Part shown: positions 8,428-17,815 of the stretch, in pieces
How positions within the stretch are numbered: the stretch's first letter is position 1
How the letters are laid out: each line of letters begins with the position of its first letter
Source: MGBC163016 sp964518575
GTDB lineage: Bacteria > Actinomycetota > Coriobacteriia > Coriobacteriales > Eggerthellaceae
Assembly (NCBI GenBank): GCA_964518575.1
Contig: CAZFGW010000001.1
Span: 186,001 to 250,000 of the forward strand
Reading direction: 5' to 3'
Length of the DNA stretch: 64,000 nucleotides
The notes under the pieces: model-generated
Seen by the model: the letters and a program-made list of their open reading frames with translations, nothing else
Databases searched by the model: none
Told to the model about the DNA's origin: nothing
Translations under genes and position numbers: made by a program

Positions 8428-9696
8428 CTATTCGCGCGTATCGGTAGCGTGATCGGACACATGCGCGATCGCACGAGCGAGCAGTTGCGCGCACTGCTGC
8501 ACCTGCTCAGCCGTGCAGATAAGCGGCGGCAGGAAACGCAGCGTTTGCTCCCCTGTGGCGTTGATCACCAAGCCTTCGTCAAGAGCCGCGGCAACCACCG
8601 CATGTGCGTCAATGCCATCTGCGAGATCAGCACCCACCATAAGACCGAGTCCGCGCACGGTTTGCACGCCCTCAAGGGAGCGCAGCGCCTGCATCAGATT
8701 CGCTCCGGTTGCGGTGATTTGGGTGGCATATCCCTTGCTCGAAAGCTCTTCGAGCGTTGCAAGCGCCGTTGAGACCGCAAGGTTGCTTCCTCCGAAGGTG
8801 CTTCCGTGCTCGCCGGGCGTAAGCGCATCGCCAATGCCCCCGCGCGCCGCACATGCGCCTGCCGGCACACCTGAGGCGATCCCCTTCGCCATGGTTACGA
8901 TATCGGGCACGACGCCCGCATATTGGAATCCGAACGGCTTGCCGGTGCGGAAGATGCCGCACTGCACCTCATCGCAGATCATGAGCGCATCGTGGGCATC
9001 GCAAAGCGACCGCACGCCTTTCAGGAAGTCGGGGTTGCACACATGCACGCCCGATTCGCCCTGCACTGCCTCAACCATCACCGCACAGATCGATGAACCC
9101 ATCGAGTCGAACAGCGCTCTCAGTGCCTCCACATCGTTGATGGGCACTGTCGCGAACCCACCCGGAATTGGCTCGAAGCCTTTATGGAACCGGCTCTGCC
9201 CCGTTGCCGCAAGCGTTGCAAGCGTCCTTCCGTGGAAGCTTTTCACCAGCGTTACGATCACGAACGGAGCATCCGCGGGATCTTCGCCCCGCTCTTCCGC
9301 CCGGCGCTTCGCATACCGGCGCGCAAGCTTGATCGCGCATTCGTTCGCCTCGGCTCCGGAATTCGCAAAGAAGGTCTTCCATGGCTGCGCTTGATCGGGA
9401 GCGACTCCGTCATTCAGCAGCTGCGAGAGTTTCTGCGCGAGCTGACCGCGATGCTCGATGTAGAAGTAGTTGCTCACGTGGATGAGCTTGCTTGCCTGTG
9501 TGGTCAACGCGTCGACCACGACCGGATGGCAATGCCCCAGACTGCACACCCCGATCCCAGACAGGAAGTCGAGGTAGGTTTTTCCCTGTGCGTCGGTCAG
9601 ATACATCCCTTCGCCCGAAACGAATTCGACATCACTGCGCCCGAAGGTGGGCATGACATACTGGGCTTCGAGCTCCTTTTGTTCCGCTAGTGACAT
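8428..9696 (-). CDS. argD: Acetylornithine aminotransferase
   Basis: PLP enzyme converting N-acetylglutamate semialdehyde to N-acetylornithine in arginine synthesis. 422 residues, usual for the family. Diagnostic stretches: GIGVCSLGHCHP near the N-terminus, ANSGAEANE, FHGRTLATLAATGQ, the LICDEVQCGIFRTG Asp that binds the pyridine nitrogen, and the PLP lysine in TMAKGIASG. It is the last gene of the arg operon, 47 bp after argB. The same family includes ornithine and succinyl-DAP aminotransferases; operon context makes ArgD the clear choice. Confidence 0.95.
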   Translation of the reverse strand: MSLAEQKELEAQYVMPTFGRSDVEFVSGEGMYLTDAQGKTYLDFLSGIGVCSLGHCHPVVVDALTTQASKLIHVSNYFYIEHRGQLAQKLSQLLNDGVAPDQAQPWKTFFANSGAEANECAIKLARRYAKRRAEERGEDPADAPFVIVTLVKSFHGRTLATLAATGQSRFHKGFEPIPGGFATVPINDVEALRALFDSMGSSICAVMVEAVQGESGVHVCNPDFLKGVRSLCDAHDALMICDEVQCGIFRTGKPFGFQYAGVVPDIVTMAKGIASGVPAGACAARGGIGDALTPGEHGSTFGGSNLAVSTALATLEELSSKGYATQITATGANLMQALRSLEGVQTVRGLGLMVGADLADGIDAHAVVAAALDEGLVINATGEQTLRFLPPLICTAEQVQQCAQLLARAIAHVSDHATDTRE

Positions 9697-9743
9697 GCTT
9701 GAGCCTTTCTTCGTGTTGTTCGTCTCATATCACGTCATGCACG

Positions 9744-10700
9744 CTAGAGCAGCGAACTGTTCTCGATCAATTTTGCTGCGAAATTGCCCAGAGGCGCTGC
9801 TTGCGTCCCCTGCGCTGGCGTGTCGCTTGTTATCATCGTGCCGATTCCTTTGTTGGTCAATGTCTCCAAAAGGAGCGCGTGCGGAATTGTCCCGTTCACG
9901 ATGTGCGCGCGGCTCACGCCGGCATCGAGCGCCCGGACACATGATTCCAGTTTGGGGATCATGCCGCCCGAATGCGCATCGGCGTCGATGATCTGCTGCG
10001 CCTCTGACGCCGTCATTGATGAGACCAGCGTGTCGGGATTGGGATAGTCAAGGTAGAGCCCGTCGATGTCGCTCAAGAAGATGATCTTGTGCGCCCCGAT
10101 GGCGGCAGCGATGTAGCCTGCGGCCACATCGGCATTCACGTTGTAGCATCCTTCCTGCTCGCCGATGGCGATGGATGCGATCACGGGGATATAGTCGGCA
10201 GCAACGAGGTCTTCTACGAGCGCCGGATTGATACGCGTGATCTCGCCCACGCGCCCGAGGTCTTCGGAAAGTTGACGGGCAACAATGACACCCGCGTCCG
10301 CGCCGCTGATACCCACCGCCATGTTTCCGTGCTGGTTCATGGCTTCAACAAGCTCCTGGTTGACCTCGCCCGTAAGCACCTTGCGCACGATGCCCATTGC
10401 CTCAGGTGTGGTGACGCGCTGTCCACGCAGGAATTCGACCTCGATTCCCGCGCGCTCCATTTCCTTGTTGATGGCTTTACCGCCTCCATGTACGATCACC
10501 GGGTTGACGCCAATGATCTTCAAAAGGACGATATCCGCCATGACCGCAGCGCGCAGTTTCTCGTCAACCATGGCGGCGCCACCGTATTTGATGACGATCG
10601 TTTTGCCGGTCACGTGCTTGATCCACGGCATCGCCTCGGTCAGCACTTCTCCCGTTCTGCTGGAAACGCCGTTCGGTCGTGTTTCTTTATCGAATTTCAT
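9744..10700 (-). CDS. argB: Acetylglutamate kinase
   Basis: Phosphorylates N-acetylglutamate, the second step of arginine synthesis. 318 residues from ATG at 10700, which has AGGAAAG seven bases upstream; the longer in-frame reading adds a Thr/Ala-rich tail typical of translated spacer, so I reject it. Kinase signatures: VIKYGGAAM near residue 37, the VIVHGGGKAIN glycine loop, and FLSDIDGLY in the C-terminal half. The N-terminal helix before VIKYGG is the kind found in arginine-feedback-inhibited hexameric enzymes, so inhibition by arginine is plausible. Third gene of argCJBD. Confidence 0.95.
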   Translation of the reverse strand: MKFDKETRPNGVSSRTGEVLTEAMPWIKHVTGKTIVIKYGGAAMVDEKLRAAVMADIVLLKIIGVNPVIVHGGGKAINKEMERAGIEVEFLRGQRVTTPEAMGIVRKVLTGEVNQELVEAMNQHGNMAVGISGADAGVIVARQLSEDLGRVGEITRINPALVEDLVAADYIPVIASIAIGEQEGCYNVNADVAAGYIAAAIGAHKIIFLSDIDGLYLDYPNPDTLVSSMTASEAQQIIDADAHSGGMIPKLESCVRALDAGVSRAHIVNGTIPHALLLETLTNKGIGTMITSDTPAQGTQAAPLGNFAAKLIENSSLL

Positions 10701-10868
10701 CTCACATCTTTCCTGTCGTTTTCTGTCGTCCACGCGTGTGTTCGCGTCGGTGCCGTTTGTTGCCTCTGGTCTTGCGCTGGCTGCGCTTTTTGTGTCGGTT
10801 ACAGCGCCTGCGCTTGTTGTGTTCGCCTCTGTTGTGCTCGTCCTTGTCGGTATCACTCCCACTGCGGA
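10701..10868. other. argJ-argB spacer, low-complexity
   Basis: 168 bp inside the arg operon. The plus strand is rich in short GCG/CTT/TGT words such as TTGCGCTGGCTGCGC and GCGCCTGCGCTTG. No terminator, promoter or small gene with an RBS is visible, so argB is probably reached by read-through. Confidence 0.4.
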
Positions 10869-12176
10869 CTACGATCGGTAGTCCGCATTGATGGATATGT
10901 AATCATGAGTGAGATCGCACGTCCAGATATGCGTTGCGCATCTTCCCGCCCCAAGCGATACCCGAAGTTCGATCTCGTCGTCCTCGAATCTCTTGAGCGC
11001 CTCATCTTCGTCGAAGGCGAGTGCCAAACCGGCACGGCACACCGGAATGCCCATGATATCGATATCGACATTGCTCTGGTCAAACGTTGCGCCCGATTTT
11101 CCTATCGCCATAGCGATCCTGCCCCAGTTGGCGTCCCGTCCCGCGATAGCCGTCTTCACCAGCGGCGAGTTTGCGATGGCACGCGCCGCGCTATCCGCAT
11201 CAAGATCGGTGGCTGCTCCTTCCACGAACACGTCCACCAGCTTGGATGCTCCCTCGCCATCACGCGCCATCATGCGCGCCAAATGGATACACACCTGATC
11301 GAGCGCGCGCGAGAACACCGCGATTGCCCCAGCGTCTTTGATGGCTTCGGCGCCTCCAGCGTGCGTCATCCCCGACGAGAGCGCGATACATGTGTCATTG
11401 GTGGAGGTATCGGAATCAACGGTGATCTTGTTGAAGCTCTTCCCCACTGCATTCACGAGCGCCGTATGTAGGTCATGGCTCGCAAGCGGGACATCCGTCG
11501 TAAGCACCGCGATCATCGTAGCCATGTTCGGCATGATCATCCCCGAGCCCTTTGCCATGCCCCCCACCGTGAAGGTCTCTCCCAAAAACCCGAGTGCACC
11601 CCCATCGATCTCAACCGCATATTCTTTGGGATACGTGTCCGTGGTCATGATGGCTCGCGCGGCGTCGTGACCACCCGTGGAAGTGAGCGCTGCATAGGCG
11701 TCGGGCAGCCCCGCGGCGAAGGGGGCGAGAGGCAACGGCACGCCGATGACGCCCGTTGACGCGATGAGCGCCTCGGATTCTGCACAGCCGGTGACATCGG
11801 CAACGATCTGCGCTTGTTCGCGCACCGCTTCCATGCCGGCATCCCCCGTTGCAGCATTTGCGTTACCCGAATTGATGGCAACTGCCTGCGCGGTGCCGTA
11901 GTAGCCCTGCCCGGGCGCCTGTCCCTCTTGACTGAGCTGTTCTTGCGAAAACCGCACCGGCGCAGCCGCGAAGACGTTTTGGGTGAATACTGCTGCCGCC
12001 GCGCAGGGAGCATCCGCCATGACGAGTGCCAAATCGAGCCTATTCGGATCCTTCCGAAAGCCCGCGTGCACACCCGCTGCTTTGAACCCACGCGCCGCGC
12101 TCACGCCTCCCACGACTTCCGGGAAAAGAGGCGCGTCAGTTCCGTTTGATGGAACAGTATGTTGTTCGTTTGCCAT
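10869..12176 (-). CDS. argJ: Bifunctional ornithine acetyltransferase / N-acetylglutamate synthase
   Basis: Recycles the acetyl group from N-acetylornithine to glutamate and can also use acetyl-CoA. 435 residues with the autoproteolysis site in KGSGMIMPNMATMIA: cleavage before the Thr yields two chains and a Thr nucleophile. NSGNANAATG and STGVIGVPLPL are further ArgJ motifs. Its presence shows the cyclic acetyl pathway; with an ArgJ able to do both steps no separate argA is needed. The start ATG at 12176 is 9 bp after argC. Confidence 0.95.
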   Translation of the reverse strand: MANEQHTVPSNGTDAPLFPEVVGGVSAARGFKAAGVHAGFRKDPNRLDLALVMADAPCAAAAVFTQNVFAAAPVRFSQEQLSQEGQAPGQGYYGTAQAVAINSGNANAATGDAGMEAVREQAQIVADVTGCAESEALIASTGVIGVPLPLAPFAAGLPDAYAALTSTGGHDAARAIMTTDTYPKEYAVEIDGGALGFLGETFTVGGMAKGSGMIMPNMATMIAVLTTDVPLASHDLHTALVNAVGKSFNKITVDSDTSTNDTCIALSSGMTHAGGAEAIKDAGAIAVFSRALDQVCIHLARMMARDGEGASKLVDVFVEGAATDLDADSAARAIANSPLVKTAIAGRDANWGRIAMAIGKSGATFDQSNVDIDIMGIPVCRAGLALAFDEDEALKRFEDDEIELRVSLGAGRCATHIWTCDLTHDYISINADYRS

Positions 12177-12185
12177 GTCCTGCTC

Positions 12186-13250
12186 CTATACTGGCAAAGC
12201 CATCGACGTGAGACCAGCTGTTTGTGGGAGCGCGAACAGCGCGTTCGCACATTGCACCGCCTGCCCGGCGGCGCCCTTGCACAGGTTGTCTATGGCAGCG
12301 GTTGCGATGATGGAGTTCGTGCGCTCATCGAAGCACACCCCGATGTGAGCCCGATTCGAGCCGACTACCGACGACGTCTTGGGCTGCTCGCCTGCGGGAA
12401 GCACCGTCACGAAGGGTGACTGCGCGTAGGCGTTCTCGTAGAGTGCCTGCAGTTCGGAAGCGAACTTCGACGAGGGAGCAGCTGCCTTCATGGTGACCGT
12501 GGACAGAAGACCCCGCTTGAGCGGAGCGAGATGGGGTGTGAAAACGAGCCTGTTCGGAATGTCCAAGATCTGCTCGATCTCAGGGGTATGGCGATGCGCC
12601 GCCACGCTGTATGCCTCAAGGTTTTCATCAGCGAAACAGAAGTGCGTGCGCGCATTCGCTTTCTTGCCCGCACCGGTGACGCCGGAGATCGCATCCGCTA
12701 CGACCACGGAAGCGTCTTCGACCAGTCCTGCGCGAAGAGCAGGAGCGGCGGCAAGTGAAGTTGACGTGGGGTAGCATCCCGCACACGCGATAAGCTGGGC
12801 GTTGCCCTGCGCCTTCTTTTCAGCCGCCTGCGCAAGCGCTTCGCCGAACAACTCCGGCAACCCGAACGTCGCGCGACTCAGAAGCTCCTGCTGCGTGTGC
12901 TCAACGCCATACCAAGCGCTATACACGTGAGCATCGCGCAGACGGAAATCAGCGGAGAGATCGATGACGGACACCCCACGCGCGATGAGCTTCGGCGCAA
13001 TCTCGAGCGCTGCAGTATGGGGCACCGCCAGAAATACCACGTCAAGATCCTGCTTAAAGATTGCCTCATTTTTCGAGAAAACCTGGTCGCAGACCCCTTC
13101 GAAGCTGGGATAAAGCGCAGAGAGAGGTTTGCCAGCATTGGAGTCAGAAGTGACACATTCGATCGAAAACGATGGGTGATTCGCCAGTATCCTTACCAGC
13201 TCTATGCCCGCGAATCCCGCAGCGCCTACGATTCCTGCTTTATAGTTCAT
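12186..13250 (-). CDS. argC: N-acetyl-gamma-glutamyl-phosphate reductase
   Basis: NADPH-dependent reduction of N-acetylglutamyl-phosphate to the semialdehyde. 354 residues: Rossmann motif GAAGFAGIELVRIL at residues 9-22, catalytic Cys in IACAGCYPTSTSL and a His in the RHTPEIEQ stretch. First gene of the argCJBD operon, so the operon promoter must lie in 13251-13643. The start ATG at 13250 is preceded by GGAGGAAAAC, a strong RBS. Confidence 0.96.
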   Translation of the reverse strand: MNYKAGIVGAAGFAGIELVRILANHPSFSIECVTSDSNAGKPLSALYPSFEGVCDQVFSKNEAIFKQDLDVVFLAVPHTAALEIAPKLIARGVSVIDLSADFRLRDAHVYSAWYGVEHTQQELLSRATFGLPELFGEALAQAAEKKAQGNAQLIACAGCYPTSTSLAAAPALRAGLVEDASVVVADAISGVTGAGKKANARTHFCFADENLEAYSVAAHRHTPEIEQILDIPNRLVFTPHLAPLKRGLLSTVTMKAAAPSSKFASELQALYENAYAQSPFVTVLPAGEQPKTSSVVGSNRAHIGVCFDERTNSIIATAAIDNLCKGAAGQAVQCANALFALPQTAGLTSMALPV

Positions 13251-13643
13251 GTTTTCCTCCAGAGATCACAATGTCAAATACGGTTTAGGGTCGGTTCCCG
13301 ACAGAGCGGCGCGTCTGCAGCGGAAACGGACAGAAACATGGTTGATGAGAGAGGTTCGACCGCGGAAAAGTGAAGCGTTACACGTGTGGTGTTCTGCAGA
13401 CACAAGAGGCTTCATGCCCCGGTCAGAATAGATATCTCCCGACGAGTTTATCGCGTGCATCGTCGGTTGCGCGTGCAGAAAAGTCCCTGTGATTCCTGTC
13501 CTCGGGCATTGAATATCACGATATGACTTCTTTTCATTTCAGCACGTCGTCCCAACGTTTTTCGATGCTACTATGATTGTCTGCTGGTGTCATTCTTGCA
13601 TAAAAATGAAAGGCTGACCGTAGAATTTGAAAGGAATCGGAAG
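13251..13643. promoter_or_regulatory. Divergent argC / glutamate-cysteine ligase control region
   Basis: 393 bp between two divergent start codons, without a credible ORF. It must hold the arg operon promoter (minus) and the promoter for the ligase gene (plus). A TATGAT hexamer at 13572-13577 is a possible plus-strand -10, but I see no good -35. I could not identify an ArgR box with confidence. A GGTTCGACCGCGG stretch near 13354 vaguely recalls a T-box end but lacks the rest of that element. Confidence 0.4.
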
Positions 13644-14906
13644 ATGGCGCAAGACAAAGCACCAATGAGAGCTCACAACATCAAAGCGCTCGTTGACTAT
13701 TTCAAAAGCGGCATAAAAAGCACGACCGAGAAGATCGGCATCGAGCTTGAACATACGCTCGTTCATGCGGATGGACGCCCCGTTTCCTATTCCGATGAAT
13801 ACGGGCAGCGCTGGATTTTGAAGCAGCTGAAATCCGAGTATCCCACTGACATGATCGATGCCGAGGGAACGCTTGTAGGAATCGCGAACGATCATGCAAC
13901 GGTCACGCTTGAGCCCGCAGCCCAATTTGAGATCTCTGCCGGTCCCTTCGCCGACCTTAACGATGCAGCGCGCGCGTTGAATGCGTTTGAGAGCACGGTT
14001 AAGGACCTGGTGTCCCAGACGGATATCGATATTCTCACGCCGGGATACCACCCCACCACACGCGCGGTCGACCTCACCCTCATTCCCAAGCGGCGCTACG
14101 AGATCATGAACGAGTATCTGGGCGCAATCTCCAAATTCGGTATCTGCATGATGCGTGGCAGTGCGGCAACGCAGGTTTCTATTGATTACACCTCCGTACA
14201 AGATTGCCTTTTGAAGATGCGGCTTGCCAGCGCATGCGCACCGATTCTTGCCCTGATCACCGATAACAGCCCTGTCTTTGAAGCAGCGCCGCGCCCTCAC
14301 GCCATGATGCGCACTGAAATCTGGGAGAAGTGCGATCCCGCCCGCTGCAACACGGTGCCCGGCTTGATGAATGCGGATTTCACGTTGGAGGATTACGCGG
14401 CGTACATCCTTGATACGCCCGCTATGGTCGACATTTCCACGGGCAGCATGCAGCTTTCTTCGGAGAAATTCGGCGATCTGTACGCGGACATCCCCATGAC
14501 AGAAAAGGACGTCATGCATGTTCTGTCGGCGTTCTTCAACGATGTGCGCCTGAAGACCTATATCGAGATCAGACCCGCCGATGCAATGCCGATACCCTGT
14601 GTTATTGCCTATGCTGCGCTGATCAAAGGATTGTTCTACGACGACGCATCGCTTGATGCGCTGGCATCGCTGTTCAAGGATGTGGGCGAGCAAGACATTT
14701 GGGATGCCAAGTATGCGCTCATGAAAGACGGATATGACGGACAGGCATACGGACAGCCCGTCTCTGCCCTTGCTGATGAGCTCATCAGCATTGCTGCACA
14801 GGGGCTTGGCGCCGACGAGGTTGATCTGCTCCTCCCGCTTTCGGAATTGGTGGCAGCACGAACGACGCTTGCCAACATTGCCGAAGAGCAACATATGGAC
14901 GATTAA
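13644..14906 (+). CDS. Glutamate-cysteine ligase family protein
   Basis: ATP-dependent carboxylate-amine ligase of the GCS2/EgtA-like type. 420 residues from ATG at 13644 (AAAGGAA 9 bases upstream; the earlier in-frame ATG at 13587 has no RBS). Family marks: KIGIELEHTLV near the N-terminus (metal and ATP-binding Glu residues), PAAQFEISAGP around residue 93, CMMRGSAATQVSIDY, and TYIEIRPADAMP toward the C-terminus. Probable product is gamma-glutamylcysteine. No glutathione synthetase is nearby, so the final thiol is unknown. The gene is divergent from argC and followed 73 bp later by the FKBP gene. Confidence 0.85.
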   Translation: MAQDKAPMRAHNIKALVDYFKSGIKSTTEKIGIELEHTLVHADGRPVSYSDEYGQRWILKQLKSEYPTDMIDAEGTLVGIANDHATVTLEPAAQFEISAGPFADLNDAARALNAFESTVKDLVSQTDIDILTPGYHPTTRAVDLTLIPKRRYEIMNEYLGAISKFGICMMRGSAATQVSIDYTSVQDCLLKMRLASACAPILALITDNSPVFEAAPRPHAMMRTEIWEKCDPARCNTVPGLMNADFTLEDYAAYILDTPAMVDISTGSMQLSSEKFGDLYADIPMTEKDVMHVLSAFFNDVRLKTYIEIRPADAMPIPCVIAYAALIKGLFYDDASLDALASLFKDVGEQDIWDAKYALMKDGYDGQAYGQPVSALADELISIAAQGLGADEVDLLLPLSELVAARTTLANIAEEQHMDD

Positions 14907-14979
14907 AGGATATTAGTTCGCTTTGCCCTCTAGAATTGGTACTATTCTCTCGATCAAAAACGAACGAAAGGAATACGTA

Positions 14980-15417
14980 ATGAGCAATGAAGGAAAAATC
15001 GTAAAGATCCACTACCGCGGTACGCTCGATGATGGCGAGCAGTTCGATTCATCGTATGACCGCGGTGAGCCTATTGAATTCACCTGCATGAAAGGTGATG
15101 TTATCCAAGGTTTCGATGACGGCGTCGTTGATATGGAAGTGGGCGAAAAGAAGACCATCCATATCGAGCCGATCGATGCCTATGGGTTCGTTGATCCCGC
15201 TGCGGTTCAAGAGGTTCCGCTCGAGAACATCCCGCACGGCGACCAGCTCAAGGTGGGTCAGCAGATCTACGCATCCGGTCCTGAGGGATTCATTCCCGCG
15301 CGTGTGGTCAAGATCGAGGATGGCGTTGCCACCATGGATATGAATCATCCGCTTGCTGGCAAGGCACTCAACTTCGAGCTTGAACTGCTTGAGGTGAAGG
15401 ACCCGAACGAGGCATAA
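14980..15417 (+). CDS. FKBP-type peptidyl-prolyl isomerase, SlyD-like
   Basis: 145 residues, ATG at 14980 with GAAAGGAAT upstream. The FKBP core begins VKIHYRGTLDDGEQFDSS and is split by an insert-in-flap domain (about 65-120) as in SlyD, which gives chaperone activity as well as prolyl isomerisation. MNHPLAGKALNFEL is the typical SlyD-family end of the fold. The His-rich nickel tail of E. coli SlyD is absent, so a metallochaperone role is not supported despite hypE and nikR elsewhere in the window. No signal peptide; cytoplasmic. Confidence 0.92.
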   Translation: MSNEGKIVKIHYRGTLDDGEQFDSSYDRGEPIEFTCMKGDVIQGFDDGVVDMEVGEKKTIHIEPIDAYGFVDPAAVQEVPLENIPHGDQLKVGQQIYASGPEGFIPARVVKIEDGVATMDMNHPLAGKALNFELELLEVKDPNEA

Positions 15418-15456
15418 AGCGTTCCAGCACGTTTATTCGCCTCTTCAAGCGAACAG

Positions 15457-15488
15457 GGGGATCGAGTTTTCTCGATCCCCATTTTTTA
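15457..15488 (+). terminator. Rho-independent terminator after the FKBP gene
   Basis: Perfect 10-bp stem GGGGATCGAG / CTCGATCCCC with a TTTT loop, followed by A and six T. It ends the plus-strand FKBP transcript 40 bp after the stop. Confidence 0.93.
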
Positions 15489-15519
15489 TGCCGCCAGGGT
15501 GATTCCTTACGAAATAGTG

Positions 15520-15710
15520 GGGCAGGCTACTGGGCGTGCCAAGGCGGATGCCGTTGCGGACGCGCGGGCTTGCAGGGCGTAGATGTTTCCGGGCAGGCTG
15601 CAGGGCGTACTAAGCGGGGAGGCGTCTCCGGGCGAGCTGCAGTGGCTGCCGAGGCGAGCGCGCAGTGCCGAGGCGGTCACTCCCGCACAGCACCTCCGCA
15701 CCGTGACTGG
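15520..15710. repeat. GC-rich degenerate tandem repeats
   Basis: Convergent spacer without a credible gene. Units resembling GGGCAGGCTGCAGGGCGTA recur about three times (near 15526, 15567 and 15591) with drift, mixed with GCCGAGGCG words. No RBS or long clean reading frame. Confidence 0.45.
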
Positions 15711-16454
15711 CTAGTTCGTGTACATCGAGGCATAGGGACGCGACGATGCGGGAACGAGCTTAGAGAAGCTTCCCACCGTATTCGCAACGGACGAACCGAG
15801 CTCTTCAGCGAAATACTCATCATACTTTTCCAGAAGCTTCGCGAGCGTGCGCTCATCTTGTTCATCGAGCTCCTCTAAGACGAGTCCTTCAGGAACACCG
15901 GTCTCAAGGCATTCCTTTTTGAGATAGATGATGCCGCCGTGCATACCTGTGGCAAGATATTCGCCTGCTCTCCCCATGAGAACGATGATGCCGCCCGCCA
16001 TATATTCCCCCAAAAAGCTTCCAGCATCGCCGCCGATAACGATGGTCGGCGTCTTGTTCTCATATTGCTTCATGTGGATACCGACGCGCCACCCGCAATC
16101 ATCGCGGATATAGATCTGCCCGCCACGCATTGCATATCCGGCAGCATCGCCGCAACGACCATGGATGACGATATTGCCCGCATTCATGGTATTGCCCACT
16201 TGGTCCTGTGCGTTGCCGAATACTTCAATCTGACCTCCATCCATATAGGAAGCCATATCATTTCCCGGCGTCCCGAATATCTCGAGCCGCTTGCCCTCGG
16301 GCATCGCGCATCCCAGATAGCGCTGGGCGAACACATCATGAAGCTCAATCGTATCGTGCGTCTCTAACAGAGCTCTGATCTGCTCATTCGCCTCTTTGAA
16401 GTGAGCGGTCCCCAAGGGCAGTGAACTGGTATTCTTTGCTTTTTGCTGACTCAT
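15711..16454 (-). CDS. Glutamate synthase GXGXG subunit (GltB3 type)
   Basis: 247 residues that correspond to the C-terminal beta-helix domain of the glutamate synthase large subunit, here a separate protein. Repeated Gly patterns (MDGGQIEVFGNAQDQVG, MNAGNIVIHG, MRGGQIYIRDD, MAGGIIVLMGRAG, MHGGIIYLKK) build the right-handed helix that orients the amidotransferase and FMN domains and the ammonia channel. Last gene of the cluster; ATG at 16454 directly follows the TAG of the oxidoreductase gene (TAGATG). Similar stand-alone subunits occur in archaeal-type glutamate synthases and next to formylmethanofuran dehydrogenase; context supports the former. Confidence 0.88.
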   Translation of the reverse strand: MSQQKAKNTSSLPLGTAHFKEANEQIRALLETHDTIELHDVFAQRYLGCAMPEGKRLEIFGTPGNDMASYMDGGQIEVFGNAQDQVGNTMNAGNIVIHGRCGDAAGYAMRGGQIYIRDDCGWRVGIHMKQYENKTPTIVIGGDAGSFLGEYMAGGIIVLMGRAGEYLATGMHGGIIYLKKECLETGVPEGLVLEELDEQDERTLAKLLEKYDEYFAEELGSSVANTVGSFSKLVPASSRPYASMYTN

Positions 16455-17813
16455 CTATGCGCTCTCTTTCCAACCAAGTTCATTCAAAGTGTCGGGATAT
16501 TGGTTATGAAGCCGCTCCCAGCGTTGCTCATAGGGAAAATCCAGGTTTTGCGGAGCAGCATCAAAGATGTCCTCGCTCAATGAATCGAGTGGGATTCGGT
16601 TTTCTATCATGGCGGTATACAGCCCGGCATTCGTAGGACGGTTCAAAAGGATATATCCCACCAGCAATCCATCCCTGACGACGAACTTCGCATAGGTGTC
16701 CTCAGTTGCTTCAACGATCTGCTCGTACCCCGCATCCTGAGGAGGGTTGATAATGCCAGCGGTAAGGAGCGATACGTCGAAGAAATCAACGGCATTGACG
16801 GCGAACGAACCGATGAACGGCTCGGCATCTTTCGCCTTCGCCATGCTCTTGCCTGCAAAAACACCCTGGCGCATGGCGTTTGGCCACAAGGCGAGCGGAC
16901 GATCGGCTCCGTCGAGAATGTCCCGCACCTGCACCACATCCCCCGCTGCGTAAACATCAGGAAGGGTGGTTCGCAGCATTTCATCAACGATAAGACCCTT
17001 CCCCTGCTTTGCTCCCGCATCAACAGCGAGTTGCGTATTGGGGCGCACTCCAACCGCCGTGACAATCATGTCGAGGTCGATTTGCGATTCATCAGTAAGA
17101 AGCGCCTCGGTGGTCAGACCGTCCTTGTCAACAAGGATAGTTTGCGCAGAAACACCTGGCATGCATTCGATTCCGTGCCGAGCGAGCTTTTCCTGAAGCA
17201 GCGCCGCACCTGCGTCATCAAGGACTGCGGGAAGTATTCTGGGTGCCAGTTCGAGCACAATAACCTTATCAACATGATGAGAGAGCGCCTCGGCAGCCTT
17301 AAGCCCGATCAGCCCCGCGCCAATCACGACACAAACGCTCTGCCTGCCCTCACAGGAGGCGACCTCTGCCGCGTGAAGAGCAAGGTTCCGTGCCCGCTTC
17401 GCGTCATCAAGCGTCATGAACCCAACGGTGTTCGCTGCCTGGTCAAGCCCTTGGATCGGCGGCACGAAAGGAACGGACCCCGTTGCCAAGAGGCATTTTC
17501 CGTAGGTGATGGTCTCATTGTTCGCAAGGTGAACAGCATGCGCCTCAGGGATGAGTTCTGTTGCGCAGTATCCTGGACCGAACATCGTTTGGAGCGCATG
17601 GGTCTCATAAAAATCAGAGTCTTTCAGCCAGATCTCATCCTCGGTTGTTTTCCCCTCGATCAAATATGAGATCAGCGGTCTTCCATATGCGGGATACGGC
17701 TCCCGGGAAAGCATGAGGATGCTCGCCTTGGGATGATGCGCTCGTATCGTTTCTGCTGCACTGAGTCCTGCTGCGGAATTCCCAATGATGAGATAGTCAA
17801 CGCTCATGGACAT
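16455..17813 (-). CDS. NAD(P)/FAD-dependent oxidoreductase of the glutamate synthase cluster
   Basis: 452 residues, pyridine-nucleotide disulfide oxidoreductase fold like the N-terminal part of NirB or NADH:rubredoxin reductases. FAD-binding GNSAAGLSAAETIR near the start, ATGSVPFVPP, NAD-binding VVIGAGLIGLKAAEAL in the middle, and DVYAAGDVVQV for the flavin ribityl chain. No redox-active CxxC or iron-sulfur ligands. It probably feeds electrons from NAD(P)H to the adjacent 4Fe-4S protein and on to the FMN subunit. I chose the ATG at 17813, two bases after the ferredoxin stop; GTG at 17822 and ATG at 17807 are alternatives. Confidence 0.87.
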   Translation of the reverse strand: MSMSVDYLIIGNSAAGLSAAETIRAHHPKASILMLSREPYPAYGRPLISYLIEGKTTEDEIWLKDSDFYETHALQTMFGPGYCATELIPEAHAVHLANNETITYGKCLLATGSVPFVPPIQGLDQAANTVGFMTLDDAKRARNLALHAAEVASCEGRQSVCVVIGAGLIGLKAAEALSHHVDKVIVLELAPRILPAVLDDAGAALLQEKLARHGIECMPGVSAQTILVDKDGLTTEALLTDESQIDLDMIVTAVGVRPNTQLAVDAGAKQGKGLIVDEMLRTTLPDVYAAGDVVQVRDILDGADRPLALWPNAMRQGVFAGKSMAKAKDAEPFIGSFAVNAVDFFDVSLLTAGIINPPQDAGYEQIVEATEDTYAKFVVRDGLLVGYILLNRPTNAGLYTAMIENRIPLDSLSEDIFDAAPQNLDFPYEQRWERLHNQYPDTLNELGWKESA

Positions 17814-17815
17814 GA

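Noticed and set aside
10701..10862. 54-codon N-terminal extension of argB
   Set aside because: Thr/Ala-rich translated spacer; the ATG at 10700 has the RBS and the family N-terminus.
13340..13375. T-box-like GGTTCGACCGCGG upstream of the glutamate-cysteine ligase gene
   Set aside because: It departs from TGGNACCGCG at the G residues and there is no specifier hairpin or terminator.
14980..15417. Nickel metallochaperone role for the SlyD-like protein
   Set aside because: The His/Cys-rich C-terminal tail needed for nickel binding is absent.
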